NCBI GenBank assembly: GCA_027858555.1
Contig: JAQICP010000381.1
Coordinates: 1-6,117, forward strand
Source of the DNA: Vallitaleaceae bacterium
GTDB taxonomy: Bacteria > Bacillota > Clostridia > Lachnospirales > Vallitaleaceae
Direction of reading: 5' to 3'
Length of the DNA: 6,117 bases
Within the stretch, counting starts at the first letter, position 1. Every line of letters begins with the position of its first letter. Under the pieces are notes generated by a model. The model had not been told where the DNA came from and did not search any database. It saw only the letters and a list, made by a program, of their open reading frames with translations. Made by a program: the position numbers and the translations under genes. Below, piece after piece: positions 6,038 to 6,117 of the stretch.

Positions 6038-6117
6038 AGAAAGTATGTGAAAAAGAGAGTTGGCGCAAGAAAAAAGCAGAAATAAGGTCAAAAGTAGTAG
6101 ATGATAATGTATATATG

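Noticed and set aside
5800..6091. Two short hydrophobic minus-strand frames that look like small membrane proteins
   Set aside because: Their hydrophobicity comes from reading a purine-rich tract backwards as T-rich codons; no ribosome binding site is seen and one overlaps the AraC gene.

Overview
The window is AT-rich and has short intergenic gaps, strong AGGAGG-like ribosome binding sites and proteins typical of low-GC Firmicutes. It most likely comes from an anaerobic, saccharolytic clostridium (Lachnospirales-like). That placement rests on composition and protein style only, not on a database match.

Left part (1-3318): a divergent pair. On the minus strand, running off the left edge, is the first 657 codons of a GH94-type glycoside phosphorylase (cellobiose/laminaribiose phosphorylase group). 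On the plus strand is a complete LacI/GalR-family repressor of 339 aa. The 325-bp region between them holds an extended -10 promoter for the phosphorylase with a CG-centred LacI/CcpA-type operator just upstream of it, a second operator-like site forming a perfect 9-bp inverted repeat with the first, a good promoter for the repressor, and another perfect 9-bp dyad in the repressor leader. The simplest reading is a local, self-regulated switch: the repressor senses a sugar and controls intracellular phosphorolysis of a beta-linked glucoside.

Middle (3334-4671): the repressor gene ends in a rho-independent terminator whose hairpin overlaps the last codons of a convergent gene for a 12-helix MATE-family efflux protein on the minus strand.

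Right part (4672-6117): the MATE gene is divergent from a gene for an AraC-family regulator (cupin-like N-terminus plus two C-terminal helix-turn-helix motifs). Their 390-bp spacer is unusually structured. It has a 20-bp palindrome covering a TATAAT box, three exact copies of ATATTGCTAT, a run of degenerate 10-bp repeats, and a run of 11-bp repeats. Downstream of the AraC gene is a purine-rich tail with a TTGACA-N17-GATAAG promoter candidate pointing out of the window.

All four genes belong to well-known families. I see no clearly new multi-gene system. The parts most worth a second look are the repeat-filled MATE/AraC spacer and the operator layout of the phosphorylase/LacI pair.
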